From: Nephromyces sp. MM_2019
Lineage: Eukaryota > Apicomplexa > Aconoidasida > Nephromycida
Direction of reading: 5' to 3'
DNA length: 64,000 nt
Assembly: GCA_015657535.1 (NCBI GenBank)
Contig: JADHZB010000472.1
Coordinates: 41,118 to 105,117, forward strand
This document shows positions 25,693-37,557 of this stretch, one piece after another. The notes under the pieces are model-generated. The model saw nothing but the letters and a program-made list of their open reading frames with translations, did not search any database and was not told where the DNA came from. Made by a program: the position numbers and the translations under genes. Within the stretch, counting starts at the first letter, position 1. Each line of letters starts with the position of its first letter.

Positions 25693-27629
25693 TTTTTTGA
25701 GTATTCTGAAGTTGGAAAATAGTATAAAACATCTAATTAAAAGTTTCAAAAAAGTTTTTTCAAATAAATTTTAACATTAATTATGAGGTTAAAATAAAAA
25801 TTTGAAACATCAAGACTTTTGATATCATCTAAATTTTTTTAGATGTTTTTTTCTACAAAATTTTCAATCAATTTAATTTTGGAAAAACGGTAATATTTCC
25901 AATATTATGCATGTTAAAAACAATTAAGTTTTGATTTTACAGTTATATTTTATACTTACCTATAGCTAATGATCTTTAAAGTGAGGTAATTATTGATCTT
26001 AAAATGTTTGAATAAAATTTAATTTAGAAAAAAAAACATAAAAAATTGTCTCTAATTTTTTTTGAGAAGCTTTTCTGGTTTAAAATAACGTGTTTCGAAT
26101 CAATTAATAAATTTTCAAGGGGATAAAATAATAATCAATATCAAGAATGATTAGCTAGCTATTTTAACTGGTAGAGTCTTAGCCCACTTTGATTACTTCA
26201 CTATTATGCTAACATTTTGAAGCCATACTATATTGTAAATAAACACTAGTATCTCTAGCTTAGATCAAAAGTTAGAAAATTAGAAAATTTTTTAATACGT
26301 CTCAAGTTTGATGATTCCTTATGGATTCCCATATGTTTTATGAAAAATGAGTTCCCTTCAACGATTTTAAAGCATTTGATTTTACTCATATATACACAAC
26401 TCCACATTTTTTCGAATGATCTTGGTGTCCTCACCAAGTTACTCAATTAAGTAGATTACAAATCGACTTCCCGAAAGTGGATCTTATCTAATTACATGTA
26501 TATTTTAGAGACTACATTTATATTTTTTTAATGTAGTTTTAAATAAATAAGTGCATTGCTATATAGTCTGGTTAGGATTATTCTTGATAATTGGTTTTAA
26601 CATAAAAGGTAATAATTTGTTAGATTGGACTTCTTGGGTAATAATATTATTTAGGAAGTAAAAAGTATACAACAAACCCTGAAAATCAGGGAATCTAGGA
26701 ACTTTTTGATCCACTTTAGCCAATCGATATGAAGTCGCTGAGCTTTATAAGCTTTAAGGTACCATATTACTTAGGGATACAATTCGCTGATTATGTAGCT
26801 CTGTAATTAATTTCTATTCCTAAAATAGATACTTGTATTAATAATTTAGCTTTCTAGATTTAAAAGTGTTATAAAATCTCTAAAGGATAAAACTGTTAGC
26901 TTTAGTGATAAAGTCAGGTTTTTAAAACTTCAGACACTTAATAGTTTATTACACAAAAAAATAAGTTAATTGGAATTTATAATAATACAGCAAATAAAGT
27001 ATCTAGGGATCATCAAGCTATAACTGAACTAAAACTATACTTATTTATAGTAATGAATAATTAGCTCGTTGAAATGTGTTTATAATCGAGCCTTATAATC
27101 TTCAGCAAATTGAAAAAATAATGGTGATTCTGAGTACCTAAAACAGGGTTTTCTTTAAGAGTTGCAAATACAAATTTATAGGAGTTAGAATTCTCAAAGA
27201 ATAAGTTGAATTAATAAAATTTGGATTCATAATGAAACAGCTAAAACATTTAACTAAAAACCTCAGAAACCAGTTAATTTTAGGTATTTTTGCATGCATG
27301 GCAATGATGTTGCTTTTGCTAGCTAAGTGTCCTCACAATTCATGATTCACGTATTGATCAAAATACTCAGCATTGGCTTGTGCTCGATTATCAATAAATG
27401 AAAGCTATTTTTCATTTTTACTGAAATAATTAAAGCTGAAATTATTTACTAAGTTCTCGTCCTCCGAACTAGAGCAATCACATTATTTACTGAATTTTTC
27501 ATTCTAACATATTATTATTACATTTCACAACAAAACTAACTATACATAGCATTTTTTATTTACATTCATGAACAACATTAGAACCATTAGGCCCTAAACT
27601 TAATAGAGGAACATATAGCGAATAAAAAT
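25693..27629. other. Long AT-rich spacer between divergent genes
   Basis: About 1.9 kb between the starts of the H1-like gene (-) and the UPF3 gene (+). It is AT-rich with poly-T and poly-A tracts near 25820-26060. No frame with coding character or RNA gene is seen. It probably holds both promoters. Confidence 0.55.
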
Positions 27630-29963
27630 ATGACTTACAACAAACCATCAAAGCGAAACCCTAAAAATCAGTCCAAGGACAAAATAACAGACCATGGGAA
27701 AACTCCAACTATTGAAGGAAGGAAGTCACATTCTAACAACGAAAATAAACAACAAACAGTTGGCGATAATAAACAAGCACCTCGGGTTCCATTTACCATT
27801 CTAACTAAAAGCTCCCAGCAAGCCAAGCCAAAATTAAACAATATGGAAGAACTATCGGTAAAACTCAATTCAGATCTCACTATAAGCAATAAAGATGAGA
27901 CTACATCAAGGAATGAGAAATCTCAAACCGTATCCTCAAAATCATCTAACCCAAAGTCAACCAACCCCTCCAGAAATCCTCATAAACCTCGCATTAATGC
28001 GTCAAAAAAGAACTCACACCAGGATGACCAAAATAGAAAGGAAGCTGTACACGCAACTGCTGCAACTGACTCAAGCAAAGCGGGAACTAAAGGTGAATTA
28101 TTATTTATTCCTTAAGTATCACTATTGTATCCATTCCATTGATTCTAAAAGCATGATGTATAAAAGCAAAAAATTCTACTCTAATTTTGCTTAATGTTAT
28201 ACAGTGGTTGTCCGTTCCTTGCCACCTAACATAACCGAAGCTGAATTTTTAGACAGCATAGAAGCTAAATTTAAACCTCATATTAACTGGCATAGATTTG
28301 TCCCTGGAAGAATACGGTTTGTCGTCTAAGCTAATTAGTGCTCTACTTAAGTTCAACAATTACAATTTGTCTTGATTTAAATTAAACTGTCTGAAATCTT
28401 ATCCTCAGTAAGTCTCAAGATAAAGCCATACAACATTCAACTTGCTATATCAACTTCATAAATCACAATGAAGCAGAAATCTTTAGAAGAAATTGCCAGG
28501 TCCTCCATTTCTTCCGACTTGTACATGTTTTTTAATCTTTATGCCACTCTTATTTCCTTCTAATATACAAATTACCTCTCCTATTGAAGCACACTCATCC
28601 TACACCGATTATCAGTCCCCATTGGTTTTATAATTTTAGGGCAACACTTACAGTGACCAATACCATAAAATTTATAGAATAATAATTGTTTATTCTCCAT
28701 TCCAAAAGGTTCCTCGAAAACAAGAGATGCTTGATAGGCGCTCCAGTACTATTGAAAAGGGTTAAATTATAAATATTTTGATTAATTATAGATATCTTAA
28801 CTATAACTCTTATTAAGTTAATTTTAGAACTAGCTAATACTGACTCATTAGCTATTTTTCAAATTTAGACCCAGTTTATGTAAAATTTTTGGAGAATTTA
28901 TCGGAATCAAAGAAAAGAACCGAGAACTCTCCTCCAGAAAGTCAAGAAATTCCCCTATTGATAAATGGTAAGATTTTTGACTTAGCATAATATTTATCAG
29001 TTTATTAGTTAGCATAATTCCTATACTATCAGATCAAGGTGACAAAGTCACACCACTACTTCTCGCATTCCATAATCGCCATGGGATTCAAACTCAAATT
29101 TCGGTAAGGTGAACTGTTTCATTAACTAGATAATTTAACGTCCTTCAAACCCGCTCTCAACATCTCAACTATCACAATAGGGAAAGAATTACACACCATT
29201 TGATTATCAACAAGAATTCAAAACTGAATCGAACAATTATACTTGGTCTAAGGGTACAACAAATACATCATTTAGCTAACTTATATTTCCAATACTAAGA
29301 TTTTATATTTTTAGAGGGCCGTAAAAATTCTCAAAGCTTAAAAAAAGGCAACAAACAAGTTTGTACACAAGAAATATAAAATTTTGCGCTTTAGTATTCA
29401 TTTTCAATGATTAAAACTTAGAGAAAGGGATCAGATAAACATTCAAAACCACCAATCCAAATCCTTAGGCAGAATCACAACCCAGAAAAATTTGAAGAAC
29501 TAGATAACACAAAGAATAATAAACTTTTAAGAAATGGTATGTTAGTGGCAAATTTTTCGATTAATATATATTCTCGATCTTGACTAATCTTTAAGATAAA
29601 AAATAGTAGGACTGAAATTAGTAGGACTTCTTTTTAAAATTTTTATTTGAAGGGATCCCAATTATATTTTCTTGAGTGTATTTGATTTCCTTTTTTTTAA
29701 ATTTACACTCAATGAAATAAGCTGTTTACTCAAACAAGATCAAGCTGATAAAAATTATCTGTGTCTAATCAAATGCAGAAAGTTTGAAGACAACAAAAAG
29801 ATTTCAAAATGATAATTTCTTAGAATCCAAAACAGTAAGAAAAGATGTATACTACTTTTATATGATCTTTACGATCCAACTATGCATATTTCTATAGACC
29901 AAACGATCAGGGAGCTATAAAAAGATAGATAATAAAGGGAAGGAAGACAACTCTGCTGGCTAA
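27630..29963 (+). CDS. UPF3: UPF3-like nonsense-mediated decay factor
   Basis: The first exon (from ATG 27630) encodes about 150 hydrophilic, Lys/Ser/Asn-rich residues. After a 115-base intron the Smg4/UPF3 RNP domain follows over several exons: VVVRSLPPNITEAEFLDSI and HINWHRFVPGRI; STCYINFINHNEA; then YRIIIVYSPFQKVPRKQEM (about 28690) and TIEK...DPVYVKFLEN, matching the family's APYQ+vP+...GTIE.D..Y..FL. The tail exons are basic (GRKNSQSLKKGNKQ) and end TKRSGSYKKI... at 29963. Known UPF3 links exon-junction complexes to UPF2/UPF1 in nonsense-mediated decay. I see no clear canonical exon-junction-binding motif at the C terminus, so coupling to splicing may differ. The ordered hallmark motifs make this secure. 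Confidence 0.88.
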
Positions 29964-30856
29964 TAAAGCTATAAATTAAAAACTAGTTATTAGCGAAAAA
30001 TTTTATATACAAGAACCTGATGAGTCACGAGAACTCCAGCATGTCCACTGTAGATCAATTGGGGTAGTATCAATATAACTAGTAATATGATTTCCAAAAC
30101 TTCTGTTTATTATTTTTAAGATATAGATAGAAAATTTAATTTCTGGTTCGGCCTAGTAGACAATTACTCGGATTATCCTGCTATCATCAACACAACTATA
30201 GAGCCTGAGGAATAGCAGAAACAAAATTTTTCAAACAAGTGGACCTAAATACAGTGATAGTTACGGCAAATCACATATGTCTAATAAAGCTCCCAGAAAA
30301 AACTCGAGATTATTTATTTTTTTAAGGTTCAAACCTTGTAATTAATAAATGTTTGATGCTCCACTTAGATGGATCATTGTAGTTTAATTAATCAATAAAT
30401 TTCGAAAATTAAGATTTAAAGATAACAAAAAGCATGGATGTTTGGGAGATCCTTATGCAAACTAGAAATAGTATCACAATCGCCTCCGCTTTACTCCTTT
30501 GAGAATTAACAATTAATTGTTTTTATTAATAACGTCGGAATCTTCAGTTATAAATTATTCTGAATATAAACTCTATTAATAAAGTATTTGTACTAACAAA
30601 ATATGCCTTTCTTCGCTCTTCATTGAATATCAATTCAATTGGTGGGTGTATCTAGTTTAAATGATTAAAAATATCACCTTTTGAATATATATAAACTCAA
30701 TTAAAGAAATATCTGTCAAGTTAACCAATAACGATATATGTCTTAAAGATGACCAAAATTTACATAAATGAAATTTTTATTTGTGTGAGTGAACTTCCAT
30801 TTTAATTACAACGTCTTAGATTTGTAATAGTTAATTCTAATAAACCCGTGTTAAAC
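29964..30856. other. Non-coding spacer
   Basis: About 890 AT-rich bases between two same-strand genes. It holds the 3' end of the UPF3 transcript and the promoter of the GPALPP gene. Nothing else is visible. Confidence 0.5.
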
Positions 30857-33016
30857 ATGGCTAAGAGCGAACATAAGAACTCAAAGCAACTCAGAACACA
30901 TGGAAAGTTTCTCAATAAGAACGATTCAAGAAAGAATCACAAAAGAAGCAAAGCAATTTTACCCTATTCAAGTTCAGACGAAGGAAATGTATGGTCCGCA
31001 GAAATGCTCTTGTATATTTATATCACATAAACTTAGATATCTATAATGATGTAGTCGGCTGATCAAATACCAAGAATTGAATTGTGTCTTAAATTGCTTT
31101 CTATTTCTGAATTCAACTTTTACTTGCAATTTGATACTTGAATTACCAAATCTTTTGCCTATGCTTAATGACTCAATTGAGTTGGTGTATCTCTATTGCT
31201 ATCAAAGCATGAAATAAGTGGAATATCTACTACAATTCTCTTTTTCAGGACTTTACATTTGATCGATCAGAAGTTGTAAGATTGACAGGAGAGTTACTAC
31301 TTAAATCAGAAAGCTTAGGAAAGGAGGTCAGAAATTAATATTTCACTAAACGATTAGTTAGTGAAACTCGGATAATTTTTTCTTGGGAATCAAATTTTAT
31401 TTAATTCTCGATCATTATTTGTAATAGTCCATCAAAAAAAGGCTATAAATTTGCTACAGAATCTAGTAATTCCTATAATAGAATTGAATATGTTGTATCT
31501 CATCTCAAAACAGATGAGGAGACTTTACAAGAAACTTGATTCCAAAGAAAGTGTGATATTAGAAGGTTTAGAAGATAAATCATTAAAAAAGAAATTAAGA
31601 CATATTTTCCAAGCTTTAAGACTGGAGAAGGTTATTTGAAATAAATTTGTATGCAAAAATTAGCTTAAACTAGTATTTTAAATATTCAATTTGAATCCAG
31701 AAAGAAAGTAATGGGCAGCAGGGGTATCGAAAACCAAAAAATTGTTCAATAAAACTTGTGAAAATTTATGATCAAGTTCTTCATGAGGCAAAAGAAGTTA
31801 TAAAATCACACCATGTTATAGTGCCTAAGCAAATTGAAATATCGAAAGACACCAATAATGATAAGGATTATGACGAAAAGATATCAAGTACAAACCAAGT
31901 GGAAAGTGGTAATGTAAAGTCTGAACTTTATTATAACAAAGAAGCTTATAAATTTATTGATTATTTTCAAAATTTTAAAGAATATCGACCGAGTCAAGTT
32001 CATAATTATGCATCAAGCCAAGTAGGGCCTACAATGCCAACAATAGAAGATTTGGAAGAAGCACGCGAGCTTATTGAAGGAAATTCTTTGCAGAATGGTA
32101 AGATTTTCATTAAGTTTACATTGCCTTAGAGATGTTAATGGTGTACTTGCTCTATGAGGCTTTATGAAATATTTCATTTATTTCCAAATTTCGTAAATTA
32201 GAGGTTAAAAATAATGAAATGGTGCTGAAAAGAGAACCGTGGATGATTGAATCACCTGATATCCTTGATGGAATTTTCAATACGAAGAAAAGAAAAAGAG
32301 AAGAAAAAAGTGAGATCTTTTTCATTAGGCTCGTATAGTTTTGCTTTCAGACCCAAGTTCTCATGCTTTGTTAGTTGATAGATTCAAAGTTCGCGAGCGC
32401 GAAGATGAAGAGAGGAAGATGCTGGAGTTTATGAATGAATATAATAAGCAGTTTAGGTCTAAATCACTTCTAGAAATGTATCAAGAAGGTATATAGAAGA
32501 AATATCTGATTTCTAATTTAGCTTATAACCCAAAATTCCCGGATTTATTGCTATCAGGCACGTTTTCAAAGTTTAAGGATGAGCAAAAGGAGTATATCAG
32601 TAGTCATCAATATGGTGTTAATGATCCTTATAATAAAACAGGCTTAAAAACGGTAATAATTTTTCACGTTGTTTTCCAAACCTAACCATATGCTATAATA
32701 ACTTGTTCTCCTTTATTTTATAGAAATCAAAAAATGATTCTGGTGCATGGCGTACATTTGATCGTGAAACAGATCTTGAGGTAAAACCATTGCTTAAAAC
32801 CTAGCTATATTGACTAAATTCTGTACATATTAAATAATAATTAGATCGGCCGCCAAATAAAAGCTCAGGACTTTCATAGATTTGTAAGATTTTCGAAACA
32901 ATTTGATTTGTTTATAAAAATAATACAATTTTGAAAATATTTTTCCATAGCTTGACCAATCTAAAGATCTCTCACAGAGGTTTGGCAAGGGGAAATTTCA
33001 ATCCTCATTCTTATAA
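30857..33016 (+). CDS. GPALPP-motif (DUF3752) protein, putative nuclear/spliceosome-associated
   Basis: Begins at ATG 30857 with a basic, Ser/Lys-rich head (MAKSEHKNSKQLRTHGKF) and runs over about eight exons. VGPTMP (about 32030) is a GPALPP-type motif. After it comes LKREPWMIESPDI, equivalent to the family's REEWM block. The C-terminal exons read SGAWRTFDRETDLE, then FHRFLDQSKDLSQRFGKGKF and SSFL, matching the family's end (FDRd.DL...L..RF..G....FL). The stop is at 33014-33016. GPALPP proteins are conserved nuclear proteins found with spliceosome-related factors; the precise role is unknown. The middle, with the helical segment MRRLYKKLDSKESVILEG, is not typical and may be lineage-specific. 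The gene is convergent with the membrane protein, the stops being only 55 bases apart. Confidence 0.72.
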
Positions 33017-33070
33017 AGTGGCTAAATTTGGCTTACAACAAAAAAAAAGAAACTTTTAATCTTTATCGAT

Positions 33071-34754
33071 CTAAACAACATCATCTGCATCACATAAATA
33101 TAAAGAAAATTAGTCTTAATAATTTAACTTATTATTCTATACTCAGAATCAAACTTACCCTTTATTGACAAATGGCTAAGAGCATCATACGAATATATAG
33201 TTGACCTATTTGCTTCAATATCTTGAACTCCACTCAACAGCATAAAAATTATAGCTGAAATTTTGTAATTTAAATTCATAATAAGCTAGCCTATTATAAG
33301 TATGAGTGTAATACCTGTCATTATTGCAAGATGACTTCGGATGTTATTTTTCCAAAACCTAAATAAAGATTAAGTGACAAATTAATAAAATGCATAGTTA
33401 AGAATTAATAACAGTTATAACCATCTAGGAGTTAGTTCTTTTTTATGCGAGGAAAAATCCATAGCCATTACTGATACAAGGCCTATTCCAAGCGAATACA
33501 ATGCATAAGGACCAAACAGTGCATGTGAGGCTATAAAAATAGATATAAAAGATAATTTTAGTTCAATAGGAAACTTAATTTAAGGTTTGTAGATAGTTAC
33601 ATATAGTCTGTTCCTAAAATTTCAAGAAACATGTTTTCTTGACTAACCAGAAGAGTGTAGTGCGAATAAAATGGGCATAAATGTTCCGCCTATACGTAAG
33701 GCCGAGAAGAAGTGGCCATAAACAAACTGATGGTAGATATTGTAGAATGTAAAAATTGAAATGTCACTTAAATCGTGCCATGAATGACTTAGATAAAATT
33801 TTTGTTTATTTCTTTCTATGTGTTAGAATTACTTGATTGCTTGTAGAATACCTCATAAGCTGTAAAGCGAAATGCGCAAGCCCCTGCAATAGTAAGTCAG
33901 TTTGAGTTTATATTAACAAAAGGTCTATGCATTTTTAAGTATATTAAATAAATATTAAAATTTCGCAATTGTTAGTATTACCATAAATGTAATGGTTACT
34001 CCGGTTAGATGTATATTGAGTGATAATAGTGTTCTGGATAAGTCGAGCAATTTAAACCCTGAGTTATTTTAAAAGAGTGTCATTTTAGGATTTTTATATG
34101 AGCTTATTTGTTACATTTACCTTCCAAGCCATGTATTCCAATGGTGTTTACACATATAGAGTAAGCCAAGACATTGTGGAGGACCTTAATCAAGTTAAAT
34201 CGATTGTCAAAATTTTTTGACCCCTTTGAGTTTAGAAATTTTATAGGGCTTATCTCACTAAGATTTTCGTAGGTCAATCTGTGGTTATTGATCGTAGGTG
34301 TTTGTGGCTCAATTATACCTAGATGCCTGGTTTTTGGTGTGTACTTAGGTAATCCACCTGAGTTGAGATTTTCTTCAATCCTTTTCTTTGAATTTTTTGA
34401 CTGTTTTATTTTTTTTATTTTTTCATTTATTGGGTTTGTATAAGTTGAGAATTTGGAACTACTATAAGGAAATAGGGACATGGCAGTTTGTTTGAATTTG
34501 TTGGTTAGCATTGAATTACTATGATAATGCACTTTGGATCTAATTATGGAAGTATTCTCAAATAGTGTTGAGTAGTATTTTATTGAAGTTAGCGGACTAT
34601 TTCTTGTGAATCTTGATTTTATAATGGAATTATTATCATGGGATGAATACGTCGGGTTTATAAGCCTATTAAGCTGGCTGTATTCTTCGCGGAGAATAGA
34701 AATATTAGGACCGTAGTTTTTAAGTGAGCAAAAGAGCTTGTTTAAATGAGCCAT
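33071..34754 (-). CDS. Multi-pass membrane protein, unrecognised, possibly mitochondrial
   Basis: The first exon (34754 to about 34131) encodes about 207 hydrophilic Asn/Ser/Lys/Arg-rich residues beginning MAHLNKLFCSLKNYG. That head has few acids and several Arg/Ser-rich segments, compatible with a mitochondrial presequence. Later exons join in phase and encode hydrophobic helices: SLNIHLTGVTITFMGLAHFA, YGHFFSALRIGGTFMPILF (about 33710), HALFGPYALYSLGIGLVSV (about 33490), then the polar PRWFWKNNIRSHLAIMT and a last helix IIFMLLSGVQDIEANRST. The C terminus is SHLSIKDDVV. About five membrane segments are likely. I recognise no family. An inner-membrane subunit or transporter is possible, but this is only inferred from composition and topology. 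Confidence 0.65.
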
Positions 34755-35551
34755 ATTGCATATAAAGAAATCGGAATGCCTTATATTAAAGGTCCTCTAA
34801 AGGTGACTATCCATAGACCTGAATTGCGAGATAATCGAATAAAGGCAAAGGTATAATGTTTAACTTTCTGGAAGATATGAAATTGTATGATTTGATGAGT
34901 TATCATTGAACTCAAGGTAGATGATGATGTTGAGTAGAGAAATCTTGTGTACCTGGAATTGTAACCATAAGTCTACGAGTTACTTCCAACAATTTAAGAA
35001 CTTATTTATGAAGATCTAGTTGTAGATTGGATATTTAAGTCATAACAGTGTTTTATGAATCCTAAGCCAACTCAAATCCTCCTTTAATTTTGCTTGATTG
35101 AAACTAATTATTGCTGCGCTATAAAAGGTTTTGCTTAGGATTTTTTCAGAGGCTTAAGAGATTAAAAGCCATCTGCTTTGTTCAGCTTTATAAATCAATT
35201 AATTATTCATTTGGTCAATGTTTTGCATTAAGACTTTAATGCTTCTTCCTAGTCTCATTTTTACATGTGCGAAACAAATTTATTATTCAAATTTTTAAGG
35301 CCCAAACACTTATAATGTGACCGCTAGAAGAAGTAAATGAGTTTGAAGCAACTTCTTGCTTGCATTATTAATATACAAATCCTCATTCCTGAGAATTCTT
35401 GTGGCTTTAATCATGAGTTTTAAATAACTAGACTTCAACAATAACCTATGTCAAATTTCAAAATCAATTGTAAATACACTCTTTTAAACCAAATACTTTG
35501 CAGCATGAATTTTATTTAAATATACAATTTGCTCTCAATAACTAGGCAAAA
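34755..35551. other. Non-coding spacer between divergent genes
   Basis: About 800 bases between the start of the membrane-protein gene (-) and the signal-peptide gene (+). It is AT-rich with no frames or structures of note, and probably contains both promoters. Confidence 0.5.
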
Positions 35552-37140
35552 ATGAATGCTTTTTATAAAGTCAACAAACTTGTGTTCTTAATGGCCCTGC
35601 TATTAGTTTATGATTCAATTTGCCTCAATAGCTTTGAAATTAAATTAAAGCAAGAAGTTATGGATCCTGAACAAAAAGGTTTTTATAACACTTGTCTAAA
35701 ACGGGTTAAGTAAATAGATAAGTTAGTAGAAAATTCCGATTATGCAGTCCCAACAATCCCGTTTCATGCTCAAGGGAATCAAAATGTAATAAACTGAATT
35801 TTTATCTAGATTTCATTTCACACTTGGCTAGCTTAATATTGAGGATCATTCTTATAGTAATCGGTTGAATCAACAATTGGTGAGAAAACTTATGTTAGGG
35901 TAACAAAGTTTTGTAAATTTTTTGATTCTAATATATAGTCGGAAACTAAGGACCTCAATGAGGATGCAAAAGTAGTAGACTAACAATAGTTGAAATGAAA
36001 GATATTAAATTTACTTTTAAGTCTGAAGAAATGGTTGAGGATCATGAAGTGCTACTCAAGGCCAATGACCATGGTATTTTAATCCCATATAGCTGAAAAT
36101 ATCTTATGTAGTCTTTACTAAGCTAAAATGATGATAGATATGGAAACAGAAGAGACAGGAAATAATTCAAAAAAAGGCAGTTATAACAATCAAATTAAAC
36201 ACCATAAAGAAAAAGATGTAGATAATTTAGGTATTGCTTTGAATAAGCATTAAATATAATCGATTATCCCCATTAAGATTCGAAAAACTTGGAAATTAGT
36301 GACGGAGAATCGGATATGGATGAAAAACTTATCGAGTCAACTGACGAAGATCTGAAAGAAGGCAAACCTCTTTCCCGAGGGAAAATGCTTAATATTCAAA
36401 TTCCATTTTAGCAGTTAAAAATGCAGATTTCGAGAAAAATCACCAACAGCTTGAAAATGGTTAGACTGAGCATGCTACTGTTATATATTTTACAAAAATT
36501 TCTTTTAATAAAAGAAAATAATATTAAGTCAAAAGATGTGAGGTATTTATTTTAGCACTTCTTGGTCTCGAGACTAACATTTCACAAGTCTCGTTATGAA
36601 AATTACTCAGGCGAGAAAGGCACTAGTGGTGGGATTGTATAATTAAGAAAATGTTTAGTAATTTTATAAGTTTTTTACTAGATAAAAGCTCTAATTGCGA
36701 GAATCAAGCCCAAAATTTAGGAAGTGATTTTTTTTTTTCAAGTTTATCCACACCTAAATTTCTTATAATAAGATGCCGAGAAGAGTTTAGCCTCAGCAAA
36801 AGATAAACTTAAGAGAGTTGAAGAGAGCTTTACTAACCCTGGGGTAAGTCAATTTTAGTCAGCTAATGAAAATTTAAAATGGTTTCTCAATTTAGGATCA
36901 AGACAACCAGACTTATTGAAGTGATGACAGAGCAAGTCAGAATCTCTAGAAAATTATTGTTGGAGCAATTGGTGTGAACTATCATGAATTGCTTGAATAA
37001 ATTAAGCAGCTCTTAAATATAAAAGGTTAAAATCTCAGCAAATGTTAATTCAAACAAAAGCTCTGCTTAAAGCAATTCACACTCTTGAGAATATCTTAGC
37101 GACTATGTTAATACTAATCAGTGTGCAAAATTTTATGTAA
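35552..37140 (+). CDS. Secreted acidic/helical protein split into many tiny exons
   Basis: Exon 1 (from ATG 35552) encodes a signal peptide: MNAFYKVNKLVFLMALLLVY, then DSICLNSFE. About a dozen very short exons follow. Readable pieces include LVENSDYAVPTIPFHAQGNQ, SEEMVEDHEVLLKANDHG, the acidic LEISDGESDMDEKLIESTDE, AEKSLASAKDKLKRVEESF, LIEVMTEQVRISRKLLLEQL and finally ALLKAIHTLENILATM ending at 37140. The latter half is a predicted amphipathic coiled coil. No cysteine cluster or known domain is seen. One junction near 36360-36414 works best as a GC-AG intron. The exon chain was assembled from frames and splice signals, so some small exons may be wrong. It is probably exported or organelle-targeted; no function is assigned. 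Confidence 0.55.
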
Positions 37141-37557
37141 AGCATACATTATTTACAAGCACTTTGTTTTTTTAATGCTTACAAAAAACCTAGAAACCAT
37201 CTAATTTTTGACTAACTTGTTCAAGTGTTCATAGAATCTTGGACTAGATCGATCTACTAACCATTGTTAACATAGTTTTATTGAATAATCAAATACTGTA
37301 AGCAAAGAATTAGGCAAATTAAAATTTTAAAATTTACCCTGTTGCAAATTCGTTGCTTTTTATTGCTTTTTAAGGCTTCCTTAAAAATTAATTTAGCGCA
37401 GTTGCACTAACAAATTTTTTATAACACTGAATTGCCAAATAAAAGAAAAACTAAAGTTTATAATATAAGTATTTTCATAGCTTAAAAAAGTCATAAGAAA
37501 TCAGACTAAGTGACTCAAAATTTGAAGGGATGAACAGAAAGCAGTAGCGGCAAAAAA
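37141..37557. other. Non-coding spacer
   Basis: About 417 AT-rich bases between two same-strand genes. Nothing specific is seen. Confidence 0.5.

Noticed and set aside
27668..27889. Minus-strand frame opposite UPF3 exon 1
   Set aside because: Shadow of the real plus-strand exon; no splice or domain support.
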